IMG/VR virus record: IMGVR_UViG_3300028025_001855
Location: 1 to 25,891 of that record
DNA from: a virus
DNA length: 25,891 nt
Direction: 5' to 3' (one strand)
Below are positions 1 through 9,142 of the stretch, in pieces. Position numbers and translations under genes: made by a program. The notes under the pieces were generated by a model. That model did not search any database. It saw nothing but the letters and a program-made list of their open reading frames with translations, and was not told the DNA's origin. The stretch's first letter is position 1, and each line of letters begins with the position of its first letter.

Positions 1-416
1 GAGCAAAGACATTAGCTTCTGGTGGTAAATCAGTCATTGAAATGTTAGCCGAACACTTGAGCATAACAAAGATGGCAATCACTCCTAGCTTATCAATGCA
101 AGATGGTATACAAGCCACTCGTATGATGATGCCTAGAGCATGGTTTGACAAAGAGCGTTGCCATGATGGTGTAGAAGCACTCAAGCAATACCAGCGTGAA
201 TGGGATGAGGACAAGAAGATGTTTAGGGATAGACCTAGACACGATTGGACCTCTCACTCTGCTGATGCGATGCGTTACGCTGCAATCAATTGGAAAGAAG
301 AAGTTAAACCTGTTGTCGAGGAAATACCAATTAGAGGCATTAGCGTTGGTCAGACTGATGTCACACTAGATGAACTATGGGCTAGTCAGCCTAAACAAAA
401 AATGAAAAGGATTTAA
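1..416 (+). CDS. terL: Terminase large subunit, C-terminal part (5' truncated by window)
   Basis: The reading frame is open from the window edge (codons in phase from base 3), so the apparent ATG at 42 is internal. What remains is about 137 residues of the C-terminal RuvC/RNase H-like nuclease domain that cuts concatemeric phage DNA during packaging. The clearest family signature is HDWTSHSADAMRY near the end; in large terminases the Asp of this S-H-x-A-D-A-x-R-Y block is the last metal-binding nuclease residue. The stretch before it, with AWFD and an E-x-L-x-x-Y-x-R-E-W pattern, is also typical. The ATPase domain lies outside the window. Position directly upstream of a portal gene supports the call. 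The stop is followed one base later by the next ATG. Confidence 0.9.
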   Translation, partial: AKTLASGGKSVIEMLAEHLSITKMAITPSLSMQDGIQATRMMMPRAWFDKERCHDGVEALKQYQREWDEDKKMFRDRPRHDWTSHSADAMRYAAINWKEEVKPVVEEIPIRGISVGQTDVTLDELWASQPKQKMKRI

Positions 417-417
417 C

Positions 418-696
418 ATGTCAGGTATTGCATCTTATGTAGGTGGATATAAACAAATCACAGCAACAGGTAACGTATCACCTATCGGTTGTAAGCTATT
501 GGGTATCTTTGTATCTACATCTACAGTAGGCACGATAGCTATCTATGATTCAGCTACGACTACTACAACAACTAAAGTAATTGACACTACAGCAGCGTTG
601 ACAGGTAGCACATGGATTCCTATTCCTGTTGCCCTAGCTTCAGGTTGCTATGTCGTTGTTGGTGGCACATTAAGTGCAACAGTAGTATTTGCTTAA
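418..696 (+). CDS. Small Ser/Thr-rich protein between terminase and portal
   Basis: This 92-residue protein has no recognised family. It is rich in Thr, Ser, Gly and Val, has alternating hydrophobic residues suggesting an all-beta fold, and lacks a signal peptide or membrane segment. A run of threonines sits near residue 50. It starts one base after the terminase stop and ends nine bases before the portal gene, whose AAGGA ribosome binding site follows its stop. The location within the packaging/head block suggests a minor virion protein such as a decoration or fibre component, but this is only inference from composition and neighbours. Confidence 0.7.
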   Translation: MSGIASYVGGYKQITATGNVSPIGCKLLGIFVSTSTVGTIAIYDSATTTTTTKVIDTTAALTGSTWIPIPVALASGCYVVVGGTLSATVVFA

Positions 697-705
697 GGAT
701 AATTC

Positions 706-2871
706 ATGGCTAAAGTATCAGAGGTGACATCAGAGGTACAAACGTACCTTGACATGTTTAGCCAATACGACAAAGAGTTTGCTAAATGGGAAGGGCGTGT
801 TGAGAAGATTCTCAAGCGTTACCGTGATGACCGTACAACAACTACGGCTCAATCTCATTACAACATCTTGTGGGCTAACGTACAAACACTTAAAGCTGCT
901 ACCTTTAGCCGTATGCCTAAACCTGACGTATCACGTAGGTTCAAGGATAGTGACCCTGTAGCTCGTGTAGCATCTATGCTATTGGAACGTGCGCTAGACT
1001 TTGAGATTACACATACAGAGGACTTCCAACACTCACTAACAGCTTGCGTCTATGACCGCTTTTTGGGTGGCCGTGGTACAACATGGATTCGTTACGAGCC
1101 TGTGATTGAGTCAGCACAGTTCCAAGTATCAGAAACAGAAGAAGATACAGAGTCAGAGGGCGAATACCTTGACATCGAGCAAGCGCCTGTTGATTACGTA
1201 CATTGGCGTGACTTTGGTCATTGCTATGGTCGCACATGGGCAGAAGTAAACTGTGTATGGCGTAAAGTGTATTTAAATCGTGCAGCACTTAAAGAACGCT
1301 TCCCTGAAGACCAGTTCGACATGCTATGGAAACAGATTCCATTAGATGCGTCACCTGACGAGCCTCGCACAAAGATGACAGAAGGCACAGTCAAACAAGC
1401 GTTAATCTATGAAGTATGGGATAGAGAAGAGAAGTGCGTATATTGGATTAGCAAGTCAATGGGTAAAATCCTTGACAAGCGTGAAGACCCTCTACAATTA
1501 GAAGAGTTCTTCCCATGCCCAGAGCCTATTTACGCTACATTAACTAACGAAACATTAGTTCCTGTACCTGACTTTACTTTATACCAAGACCAAGCTAACG
1601 AGCTAGACACATTATCTGACCGCATCAAGGGTCTAGTAGATGCTATGAAGGTTCGTGGCTTCTATGACGCTGCTAACGCTGACCTAGGACGTTTATTTAC
1701 AGAAGGTGATAACAATACACTTATCCCTGTTAAGAACTACGCTGCGTTTGCTGAAAAAGGTGGCATTGGTGGTTCAGTACAGTTCGTAGATTTAGCACCT
1801 ATTGCTGCTGCATTGAACATGGCTTATCAAGCGATGGGTCAAGTTAAGAACCAAATTTACGATATTACAGGTATCTCTGACATTATTCGTGGTGCGTCTG
1901 TAGCTTCTGAAACAGCAACTGCACAGCAAATCAAGGGTCAGTACGCTACATTACGTCTAAAGACATACCAAGACGAAGTGGCTCGCTTTGCATCACAAAT
2001 CTTACGTATTAAAGCGCAAATTATCTGCCAACACTTCCAACCTGAAACCATTATGAAAATTGGTGGCGCAGAGTTGTTGAGTGATGTAGACAAACAGTTA
2101 GTTCCTCAAGCGATTGCATTATTAAAAGACAATCCTATGCGTACATTCCGTGTAGAAGTGTCAACTGACTCTATGTTGTACGCTGACGAGATGCAAGAGA
2201 AAGCAGACCGTGTAGAGTTCTTACAAGCTACTAGCGCATTTATTGAGAAAGCTATACAAGGCGCACAACAAGTACCTGAAATGACACCATTATTGATGGA
2301 CTTGCTTAAGTTTGGCGTACAAGGCTTCCGTGTTGGTCGTACTCTTGAAGGTGAATTTGATACATTTGCTGATAAAGAGAAAGAAAAGCAAGCACAATTG
2401 GCTGCTAATCCTCAACCACCACAACCAACGCCTGAACAGATTAAAGCGCAAGCTGAAGCACAGAAAATGCAGATGGAAGCACAACTTGAACAGATGCGTA
2501 TGCAACTTGAAACGCAGAAACTTGAGTTTGAACGATATAAAGCTGACTTGGATAACCAAACTAAAGTCGTTGTGGCTGAAATTAATGCTAAAACTGACCT
2601 ACACCTTAAGTCACTTGATATTAATGCGTCTAGAGAGCAGGAAACGCTTACAGAGGTCACTCCTGGTGGCATCGAGCAACCTACTTCTGCACTATCAAGC
2701 CTAGTTGAAGCAATTAACAACAACATGGCCTCTATGGTCGCTGTTCAAGCTCAACATAATCAAGACTTAATGATGCAACAACAAGCTGCACATAGTAACT
2801 TGGTACAACAATTAACAAAGCCGAAACAGGTCGTTCGTGGAGCTGATGGCAAAATCATAGGCGTTCAATAA
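706..2871 (+). CDS. Portal protein (podovirus, P22-like size)
   Basis: At 721 residues this matches the large portal proteins of P22-like and related podoviruses, which form the dodecameric DNA channel at one capsid vertex. Family features visible are a charged N-terminal helix region, YNILWANVQTLKAATF near residues 50-70, the segment around VYDRFLGGRGTTWIRYEP, and a helical core with DITGISDIIRGAS. The C-terminal part, roughly residues 568-635, is a Gln/Glu/Met-rich coiled coil that could form a barrel extension or contact ejection proteins. The start is set by an AAGGA motif just upstream of ATG 706. The order terminase, small ORF, portal is normal for head modules. Confidence 0.9.
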   Translation: MAKVSEVTSEVQTYLDMFSQYDKEFAKWEGRVEKILKRYRDDRTTTTAQSHYNILWANVQTLKAATFSRMPKPDVSRRFKDSDPVARVASMLLERALDFEITHTEDFQHSLTACVYDRFLGGRGTTWIRYEPVIESAQFQVSETEEDTESEGEYLDIEQAPVDYVHWRDFGHCYGRTWAEVNCVWRKVYLNRAALKERFPEDQFDMLWKQIPLDASPDEPRTKMTEGTVKQALIYEVWDREEKCVYWISKSMGKILDKREDPLQLEEFFPCPEPIYATLTNETLVPVPDFTLYQDQANELDTLSDRIKGLVDAMKVRGFYDAANADLGRLFTEGDNNTLIPVKNYAAFAEKGGIGGSVQFVDLAPIAAALNMAYQAMGQVKNQIYDITGISDIIRGASVASETATAQQIKGQYATLRLKTYQDEVARFASQILRIKAQIICQHFQPETIMKIGGAELLSDVDKQLVPQAIALLKDNPMRTFRVEVSTDSMLYADEMQEKADRVEFLQATSAFIEKAIQGAQQVPEMTPLLMDLLKFGVQGFRVGRTLEGEFDTFADKEKEKQAQLAANPQPPQPTPEQIKAQAEAQKMQMEAQLEQMRMQLETQKLEFERYKADLDNQTKVVVAEINAKTDLHLKSLDINASREQETLTEVTPGGIEQPTSALSSLVEAINNNMASMVAVQAQHNQDLMMQQQAAHSNLVQQLTKPKQVVRGADGKIIGVQ

Positions 2872-2872
2872 C

Positions 2873-5800
2873 ATGGCATTAGTTCTAGCGGATAGAGTAT
2901 TAGAAACAACTGCTGTTGCTGGTACAGGTGATGCCGTACTTCTTGGCGCTCAAACTAACTATCAGCCATTCTCTGTTGTTGGTAACGGCAACACTACTTA
3001 CTACACAATTGTAGACAACACTAACAGCGAGTGGGAAGTAGGTATTGGTACTTACATTACTGCTGGCAACTTGTTACAACGTACAACTGTATTGTCATCA
3101 TCTAACGGTGGCGCATTAGTTTATTTCGGTAGTGGCACAAAGGATGTTTTCCTAGACTTACCTTCAGAGGCTGTATTGCTGTCTGCTGGTGATGTAACAG
3201 GCCCTGCTAGTGCTGTAGCTAATAACTTTGCAGCATTTAACTTGACAACAGGTAAGCTAATTAAAGATAGCGGATATAATTCGTCATCATTTGCTACTGC
3301 TGCTCAAGGTGCTAAAGCTGATACTGCTGTGCAACCAGGCTCACTTGGTACTGCTGCTTACTTAAACGCAGGCTCTGCTAATGGTGTAGCAACACTTGAT
3401 TCAGGTGGCAAAGTGCCTGTAAGTCAAATCCCTGCAATGGGTGACTTAAACTATCAAGGCACATGGAACGCTACAACTAATACGCCTACATTGGTGTCTA
3501 GTTCAGGTACGAAAGGTTATTACTATGTTGTATCTGTTGCTGGTAATACTAATCTTAATGGCATTACTGACTGGAACATTGGCGATTGGGCTGTTTATAA
3601 TGGCTCTGTCTGGCAAAAGATAGACAATACTGACTCTGTTACAAGTGTAAACGGATATACAGGTACTGTTGTACTATCGTACACAGACGTTGGCGCTTTC
3701 CCTGCTGCCTCAACAACAGGTTCAGGTAATGTAGTATTGGCTACAGGCGCTACGCAAGCCAGCCCAACTATTAGCGATTATGAAAACTTCACTCCTACAA
3801 CTGCCCCTGCTTATTTAGAGGGTCGTGTTTGGTATGACAGCACAGAGAAAGCTCTTGCTTTTTACAATGACTCATCTGCATTAGCAGTTCATATTAGCCA
3901 AGACTTAATTTTTAAGGTAATTAACAATACAGGTTCAACCATTCCTAATGGCTCACCTGTTTACGTTACAGGAACATCAAGCGGTCAAACATATCCTAAT
4001 GTTGCGTTAGCTAAAGCTGACGTAGCTGCAACATCTTCTGTAATTGGTTTAACTAATGGCGCTATTGCTAATGGTGCTATTGGCTATGTAACATCGCAAG
4101 GTACTATTGACAATGTAAACACAAGTACATTTACAGTAGGACAAGTGCTTTACTTAAGCCCTTACTCTGCTGGTCAATTAATGAACACAATTCCACCTAC
4201 AGGAATTACAGTTCAAGTTGGCGTGGTAACTTTTGTTAATAGCTCTACAGGTCACATTTACGTTAAGCAAACAACTCCATTATCAGTACCTGCAAGCATT
4301 ATTACAGGCACGCTAGGCGTTGACCATGGCGGTACTGGAGCTACAACCTTAACTGGTTACGTTAAAGGCTCTGGCACGTTAGCATTGACAGCAAGCTCAA
4401 CGATTCCTACAACGGATTTGTCAGGCACAATCACTAACGCACAGTTAGCTAATAGCTCAATTACAATTAATGGAACGCCAACATCATTGGGTGGTTCTGC
4501 AAGCGTAGGCACAGTTACTAGCGTAGCGGCAACAGCAGGTACGGGAATTAGCGTATCAGGAAGCCCTATTACATCTAGTGGTACGTTTACTATTACAAAT
4601 ACAGCTCCTGACCAAACAGTAGCATTGACAGCAAGCACAGGTATTAGCGTTACAGGAACTTATCCTAACTTCACTATTACCAATACTTCTCCATCAAGCG
4701 GTGGCACAGTAACTTCTGTTACAGGTACAGCTCCTGTCGTGTCTAGTGGTGGTACAACACCTGCTATCTCTATGGCAGCAGCTAACACATCTACCAATGG
4801 TTATTTGACATCAACTGATTGGAATACGTTTAATAGCAAAGGCTCTGGTACTGTTACTTCAGTATCTGTTGTAAGCGCTAATGGTTTGGCAGGAACTGTA
4901 GCAACATCTACAACTACTCCAGCTATTACTTTATCAACAACCGTCACAGGATTGTTAAAGGGCAATGGAACTGCTATTTCTGCTGCTACATCAGGAACTG
5001 ATTATGCTCCAGCGACATCAGGAACATCTATCTTATATGGTAATGGTTCAGGTGGATTTAGCAATGTAACGGTAGGCTCTGGATTAACATTTAGTGCTGG
5101 CACATTAAGTGCGGCAGGCAGTTCAGGTACAGTAACTTCAGTAGCTGCTGGCAATGGTATGAATTTCACTACTATTACAGGTAGTGGAACAGTAACGCTT
5201 GGCACTCCAAGCACAATTACAGGTTCAACAACTAATAGTGCTTCTGGAACTACGCATACTCATGCTTTAACTGTAACTCCAACTAATGTATCAGACCAAG
5301 CAAATTCAAGCACAGGTTATTTAGGTTTGCCTTCTGGTACAACAGCACAAAGACCTGGAAGTCCTGCTAATGGCTACTCAAGATATAATACAACTTTATC
5401 TGCATTTGAATTTTATAACGGAACTTCATGGATTGGTATAGGTGCTAGCTTTTTATCATACACTTTAACTTATGCTGTTGTTGCTGGTGGCGCTGGCGGT
5501 GCATCAGGTGGTGGCGGTGCAGGTGGATTAATAACTTCATTCGGGTCAGTTACTCCTGGTCAAGTTTATACGGTAACCATTGGTGCTGGCGGTACAGGTG
5601 GAACTGGCTCAACAAGCGGTGCGGCTGCAACAAATGGTGGAAATTCATCATTAATTGGGAGTGGAATTTCTGCAACTGCAATAGGTGGTGGCGCTGGCGG
5701 TAGAACAGGTAATGCTGGTGATTTAAGTGGATATTCAGGTGGTTCAGGTGGTGGCGGTGGCGGATATGCTTCTGGAACTACTAATGGCGGTTCAGGAACT

Positions 5801-6265
5801 TCAGGTCAAGGAAATGCTGGTGGTAGCAATGGCGGACAAATTGCTGCACCATATCCAGCAGGTGGTGGTGGTGGTGCTTCTGCCGTTGGTGGAAATGCAA
5901 ATACTATTACAATTTCAGGAAACGGTGGGGCTGGAACAACACTTTCATCTACTTTAGGTAGCGCAACCTATGCTGGTGGTGGTGGTGGCGGCTCTTATGG
6001 AGGAGGTACTGCTGGAACTGGTGGTTCAGGTGGCGGTGGTGCAGGCTCTGGCACTACAACAGGAACTTCTGGAACAGTAAACACAGGCGGTGGTGGTGGC
6101 GGTTCGTATGCTAGTGGTACAGGTGGTGCAGGTGGTTCAGGCGTAGTTATTATTTCAGTTCCTACTGCAAATTATTCAGGCATCACTACAGGAAGCCCTA
6201 CAATTACTACAAGCGGTTCAGACACTATTATTAAATTTACAGCTAGTGGGAGTTATACATCGTGA
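2873..6265 (+). CDS. Large tail fibre / adhesin with glycine-rich C-terminal region
   Basis: This 1130-residue protein is a modular receptor-binding fibre. Residues 1-105 form an N-terminal module (ADRVLETT, then NTTYYTIVD) that I know from many phage fibre proteins and that probably docks to the virion. About 190-275 is a small domain with GTWNATTNTPTL and GDWAVYNGSVWQKID. About 310-465 is a beta domain, followed by GVDHGGTGATTLTGYVKGSG. From about 545 to 790 there are irregular repeats beginning GTVTSV, with DNA-level echoes such as agcattgacagcaagc at two places. A GTTAQRPGSP module lies near 820. Residues about 868-1098 are strongly glycine-rich, with GGGGG runs, resembling polyglycine sandwich adhesins such as T-even gp38. 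It is placed directly after the portal gene. Confidence 0.85.
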   Translation: MALVLADRVLETTAVAGTGDAVLLGAQTNYQPFSVVGNGNTTYYTIVDNTNSEWEVGIGTYITAGNLLQRTTVLSSSNGGALVYFGSGTKDVFLDLPSEAVLLSAGDVTGPASAVANNFAAFNLTTGKLIKDSGYNSSSFATAAQGAKADTAVQPGSLGTAAYLNAGSANGVATLDSGGKVPVSQIPAMGDLNYQGTWNATTNTPTLVSSSGTKGYYYVVSVAGNTNLNGITDWNIGDWAVYNGSVWQKIDNTDSVTSVNGYTGTVVLSYTDVGAFPAASTTGSGNVVLATGATQASPTISDYENFTPTTAPAYLEGRVWYDSTEKALAFYNDSSALAVHISQDLIFKVINNTGSTIPNGSPVYVTGTSSGQTYPNVALAKADVAATSSVIGLTNGAIANGAIGYVTSQGTIDNVNTSTFTVGQVLYLSPYSAGQLMNTIPPTGITVQVGVVTFVNSSTGHIYVKQTTPLSVPASIITGTLGVDHGGTGATTLTGYVKGSGTLALTASSTIPTTDLSGTITNAQLANSSITINGTPTSLGGSASVGTVTSVAATAGTGISVSGSPITSSGTFTITNTAPDQTVALTASTGISVTGTYPNFTITNTSPSSGGTVTSVTGTAPVVSSGGTTPAISMAAANTSTNGYLTSTDWNTFNSKGSGTVTSVSVVSANGLAGTVATSTTTPAITLSTTVTGLLKGNGTAISAATSGTDYAPATSGTSILYGNGSGGFSNVTVGSGLTFSAGTLSAAGSSGTVTSVAAGNGMNFTTITGSGTVTLGTPSTITGSTTNSASGTTHTHALTVTPTNVSDQANSSTGYLGLPSGTTAQRPGSPANGYSRYNTTLSAFEFYNGTSWIGIGASFLSYTLTYAVVAGGAGGASGGGGAGGLITSFGSVTPGQVYTVTIGAGGTGGTGSTSGAAATNGGNSSLIGSGISATAIGGGAGGRTGNAGDLSGYSGGSGGGGGGYASGTTNGGSGTSGQGNAGGSNGGQIAAPYPAGGGGGASAVGGNANTITISGNGGAGTTLSSTLGSATYAGGGGGGSYGGGTAGTGGSGGGGAGSGTTTGTSGTVNTGGGGGGSYASGTGGAGGSGVVIISVPTANYSGITTGSPTITTSGSDTIIKFTASGSYTS

Positions 6266-6609
6266 GCCACTTCGCTAAAGTTTTAAATGGCAAAGTAATA
6301 CAAGTTATTGTAGTTGAACAAGAGTTTTTTGATACTTTTGTAGATTCCACTCCTGGCGAGTGGATTCAAACATCTTACAATACTTTTGGAAATAAACATC
6401 CAGAAAACAATCCTTTGCGTGGCAATTATGCAGGAATTGGTTATACATACGACACAACAAATGATGTGTTTTACGCTCCAAAACCATTTGAATCATGGAT
6501 ATTAAATGAATCTACATGGCTATGGGAAGCTCCTGTAGCTATGCCTGAAAATGGATTTTATACATGGGATGAAACAACAACATCATGGATTGAAATTATA
6601 AAAGAGTAG
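6262..6609 (+). CDS. Conserved small phage tail-associated protein (MSHFAKV family)
   Basis: This 115-residue protein starts at GTG 6262, overlapping the previous stop (GTGA), which implies coupled translation. Its sequence (MSHFAKVLNGKVIQVIVVEQ, then WIQTSYNTFGN, NYAGIGYTYD, PKPFESW, WLWEAP) matches a family seen repeatedly in cyanophage and other aquatic phage genomes near fibre genes, usually annotated as hypothetical or structural. Motifs are dominated by aromatic residues and Trp, consistent with a beta-rich carbohydrate- or fibre-associated protein. I recognise the family but not a demonstrated function. The GTG start is favoured because MSHFAKV is the usual N-terminus of this family. 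Confidence 0.85.
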   Translation: MSHFAKVLNGKVIQVIVVEQEFFDTFVDSTPGEWIQTSYNTFGNKHPENNPLRGNYAGIGYTYDTTNDVFYAPKPFESWILNESTWLWEAPVAMPENGFYTWDETTTSWIEIIKE

Positions 6610-6631
6610 CGCAAAACAAAAGGAATAGTTA

Positions 6632-8266
6632 ATGGGTATTCTAGCTAACGAAAATGCTATTAGTAGCGGTGGGTACAATATTAGTAACTCTTTGCGCTTT
6701 CAAAGTGCAAGCAGTCAATATTTAGCTCGCACTCCTGCAAGTGCTGGAAATAGACAAACTTGGACTTGGTCTGCTTGGATTAAAAAATCTCAAATATTGG
6801 CAGATAGTACAGACCAATTTTTACTTCACGCATATTCTGGAAGCGGAAATACCCAACAAACTGGTTTTGCATTTGCTTCATATTCACCGTCTGGAATAAT
6901 TGACTCAATTAGAATCCAAAGCGGAACGCAAGGTGTTAGTCAAGATTTTGACTATGGCTTTGCAAATACTTATCGTGACCCTGCATCTTGGTATCACATA
7001 GTTGTTGCTTTTAATACTACTAATGCAACTGCATCCAACAGATGTAAAGTATATGTAAATGGAAATCAACTTGGCTCTCCTGTTTCTTATGCAGGTCGTT
7101 CAACAACAATTTCACAAAATTATCAAACTGCAATTAATAATAATATTTCTCAAAATCTTGGAAGAAATGTATCTGGTAGTAGTTATTTTGATGGCGACAT
7201 GACAGAAGTCAACTTCATTGACGGTCAAGCCCTCACTCCATCATCATTCGGCAATACAGACGCTACATCAGGTCAATGGGTAGCCAAGAAATACACAGGC
7301 ACATACGGCACTAATGGCTTTTACTTGCCATTCTCTAACGGCACAAGCACAACAACACTAGGTGCAGATTCAAGCGGTAACAGTAACAACTGGACGCTGA
7401 CTAACTTTACTCGTAGTGCAGGTGTAAGTGATTGTTGGATGAAAGATGTGCCTAGTGGTAATGGTTCAGCAGGTACACAGCCTAACAGTAATTATTGCGT
7501 ACTAAATCCACTTGATAAAGATTCTAGCGTTACTATTAGTAAAGCAAATTTAACTCAAACATCAAGTTCTGGAGGTCAAGCAGATTGCTCAATAGAAATT
7601 CCTTCTACGGGAAAATGGTATGTTGAATATATAAATACTGTAGGCTCAACAATTTCATTAAAAATTGCTAATGATGCTGGACAGTATATTGGTTATTTAA
7701 ATAACGGAAACAAAGAAACATCTTCAGGTGGTGCATCTGCTTATGGTTCTTCATGGACTACTAACGATGTTATTGCTGTTGCTGTTAATTGCGATGCAAG
7801 TACCGTTACATTCTACAAAAACAATGTAAGTCAAGGTGCGTTAAACTTTTCTATTGATAGTATAAGTTCAACAAACGTGTTCTTTAGAAACTATACAGCA
7901 AACTCATCTGCTATTATTAACGCTAACTTTGGTCAGCGCTCATGGGCTTACACTCCACCTACAGGCTTCAAAGCACTATGTACATCTAATCTTGCAAGTA
8001 CAACAGTTGCCACATCGGGAAGTTTTGTAGGAAATGTAAGCACAGATGGTCCATTTATTTGGTGCAACGGAACTCCTGAAACATTAACAATTAATGGTAA
8101 TGCTGTGACATTTGGAACTCAAGCCGATAGATTGTCTAATGGATTTAAGTTAATTACAACATCTACAAGTTATAATTCTACAGGCACAAATACTTGGACT
8201 TCTACAATTTTAAGTCCTTCATTAAAATCTGCATTTAAAAATCAAAACGCTAAAGGGAATCCATAA
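6632..8266 (+). CDS. Tail fibre with LamG (ConA-like) and SPRY-like modules
   Basis: This 544-residue protein carries a concanavalin A-like LamG domain at about residues 20-235 (LRFQSASSQYLARTP, WTWSAWIKKS, VYVNGNQLG, NFIDGQALTPSSFG). It is followed by a second jelly-roll with SPRY-like features at about 325-420 (GKWYVEYIN, then TVTFYKNN) and a C-terminal tail starting YTPPTGFKALC. Such proteins occur as receptor-binding or fibre components in marine and freshwater phages and probably bind cell-surface glycans. Base composition is patchy: the middle (about 7190-7500) is less AT-rich than its flanks, suggesting mosaic exchange. It overlaps the next gene by one base (TAATG). Confidence 0.85.
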   Translation: MGILANENAISSGGYNISNSLRFQSASSQYLARTPASAGNRQTWTWSAWIKKSQILADSTDQFLLHAYSGSGNTQQTGFAFASYSPSGIIDSIRIQSGTQGVSQDFDYGFANTYRDPASWYHIVVAFNTTNATASNRCKVYVNGNQLGSPVSYAGRSTTISQNYQTAINNNISQNLGRNVSGSSYFDGDMTEVNFIDGQALTPSSFGNTDATSGQWVAKKYTGTYGTNGFYLPFSNGTSTTTLGADSSGNSNNWTLTNFTRSAGVSDCWMKDVPSGNGSAGTQPNSNYCVLNPLDKDSSVTISKANLTQTSSSGGQADCSIEIPSTGKWYVEYINTVGSTISLKIANDAGQYIGYLNNGNKETSSGGASAYGSSWTTNDVIAVAVNCDASTVTFYKNNVSQGALNFSIDSISSTNVFFRNYTANSSAIINANFGQRSWAYTPPTGFKALCTSNLASTTVATSGSFVGNVSTDGPFIWCNGTPETLTINGNAVTFGTQADRLSNGFKLITTSTSYNSTGTNTWTSTILSPSLKSAFKNQNAKGNP

Positions 8267-8772
8267 TGTATTACAGACAAGAAAGCAATCAATATATTGT
8301 AGATGGAACACAATTTGTTATTGATGGCATTACATATCCTTTAGCCTGGTTACAACAAGCTAGCGAACAAGATTTGCAAAATTTAGGATTAGTTTTAGTT
8401 GTTACGGTTGGTGAATTTAAAGATGGAAAATATTATAACAATTCAGAAATTTTAAATGAAGCAACTTTAACAATTACATCAGTTGCAAAACCTTTAATTG
8501 ATGTAAAAACTCAAGCCTTAAAAGATTTAAACGCTACTGCTTATTCTTTGCTATTTCCTACAGATTGGATGGTAATTAAAGCTGTGGAAACATCTACAAC
8601 TGTTGACCCTGCATGGAGTGCATGGAGAGAGTCTATTCGCACTACTGTTGCTAACGCTGTAACAGCTATCAATGCTTGCACAAATGTAGATGAAATAGCT
8701 GCTTTAACAATTAATTGGCCTGCTGACCCTAATGCTCTTGTTATTACAGAGCCTGTAGCTGAAGCGGTTTAA
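8266..8772 (+). CDS. Tail fibre assembly-like / fibre-associated protein
   Basis: This 168-residue protein begins at ATG 8266, overlapping the preceding fibre stop by one base. Its C-terminal half contains LKDLNATAYSLLFPTDWMVIKAVET followed by W-x-x-W-R-x-x-I-R. This pattern resembles the C-terminal region of phage tail-fibre assembly and related tail proteins that accompany receptor-binding genes. The N-terminal half (YIVDGTQFVIDGITYPLAWL) looks like a small beta domain. The position immediately after the LamG fibre supports an assembly or chaperone role, but the family assignment rests on motif similarity only. It could also be a minor structural component. Confidence 0.7.
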   Translation: MYYRQESNQYIVDGTQFVIDGITYPLAWLQQASEQDLQNLGLVLVVTVGEFKDGKYYNNSEILNEATLTITSVAKPLIDVKTQALKDLNATAYSLLFPTDWMVIKAVETSTTVDPAWSAWRESIRTTVANAVTAINACTNVDEIAALTINWPADPNALVITEPVAEAV

Positions 8773-8774
8773 TC

Positions 8775-9134
8775 ATGTTTGGCTTTAGTGCCTTTGCAAC
8801 AACTGCGTTTAACTCCCTAGTAAAAGCTGTAACACCTAATCCTGATGTATGGGGTTCTAAAGGTGGTATTGGTAAGAAGAAAAAAGAACACATTAAGCTA
8901 TCTGCTCGTGCAGAGATGAAAGAATATCTTGCTAGTGTGTTTGCAGACCCTGTAGCACAAGAGTTAAAAGAAGAAGTAGCAGAATACGTCAAGCCGTCAC
9001 AAGGTTTATCAGTCAACTCCATTGATTACGGCAAGTTAGCTCAAAACGCAGAGCTAGTTAGTCGCATTATGGATAAGATTCGTGGAATACAGCAAGAGCA
9101 AGAAGATGAAGCTCTTTTACTAATGTTAATGTAA
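8775..9134 (+). CDS. Hypothetical protein, helical C-terminus
   Basis: No family was recognised for this 119-residue protein. The first 30 residues are mildly hydrophobic and aromatic (FGFSAFATTAFNSLVKAV), followed by a lysine-rich patch GKKKKEHIK near 33-41. A charged helical segment comes next, and the end is a Glu/Gln-rich coil finishing LLLMLM. It lies between the receptor-binding cassette and the scaffold/capsid block and is transcribed with them. The basic patch and amphipathic ends would suit a small virion or assembly factor, but nothing more specific is supported. Confidence 0.7.
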   Translation: MFGFSAFATTAFNSLVKAVTPNPDVWGSKGGIGKKKKEHIKLSARAEMKEYLASVFADPVAQELKEEVAEYVKPSQGLSVNSIDYGKLAQNAELVSRIMDKIRGIQQEQEDEALLLMLM

Positions 9135-9142
9135 GGAACTAT

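Noticed and set aside
662-677. GGCACATTAAGTGC string shared with the fibre gene near 5100
   Set aside because: Both encode G-T-L-S-A in similar codons; likely coincidence of coding.
1007-1288. Antisense and shifted-frame ORFs inside portal, fibre, capsid and other genes
   Set aside because: They are shadows of well-supported genes, lack ribosome binding sites and have no coherent protein features.
2873-8266. Diversity-generating retroelement acting on the fibre genes
   Set aside because: No reverse transcriptase gene and no template/variable repeat pair seen in the window.
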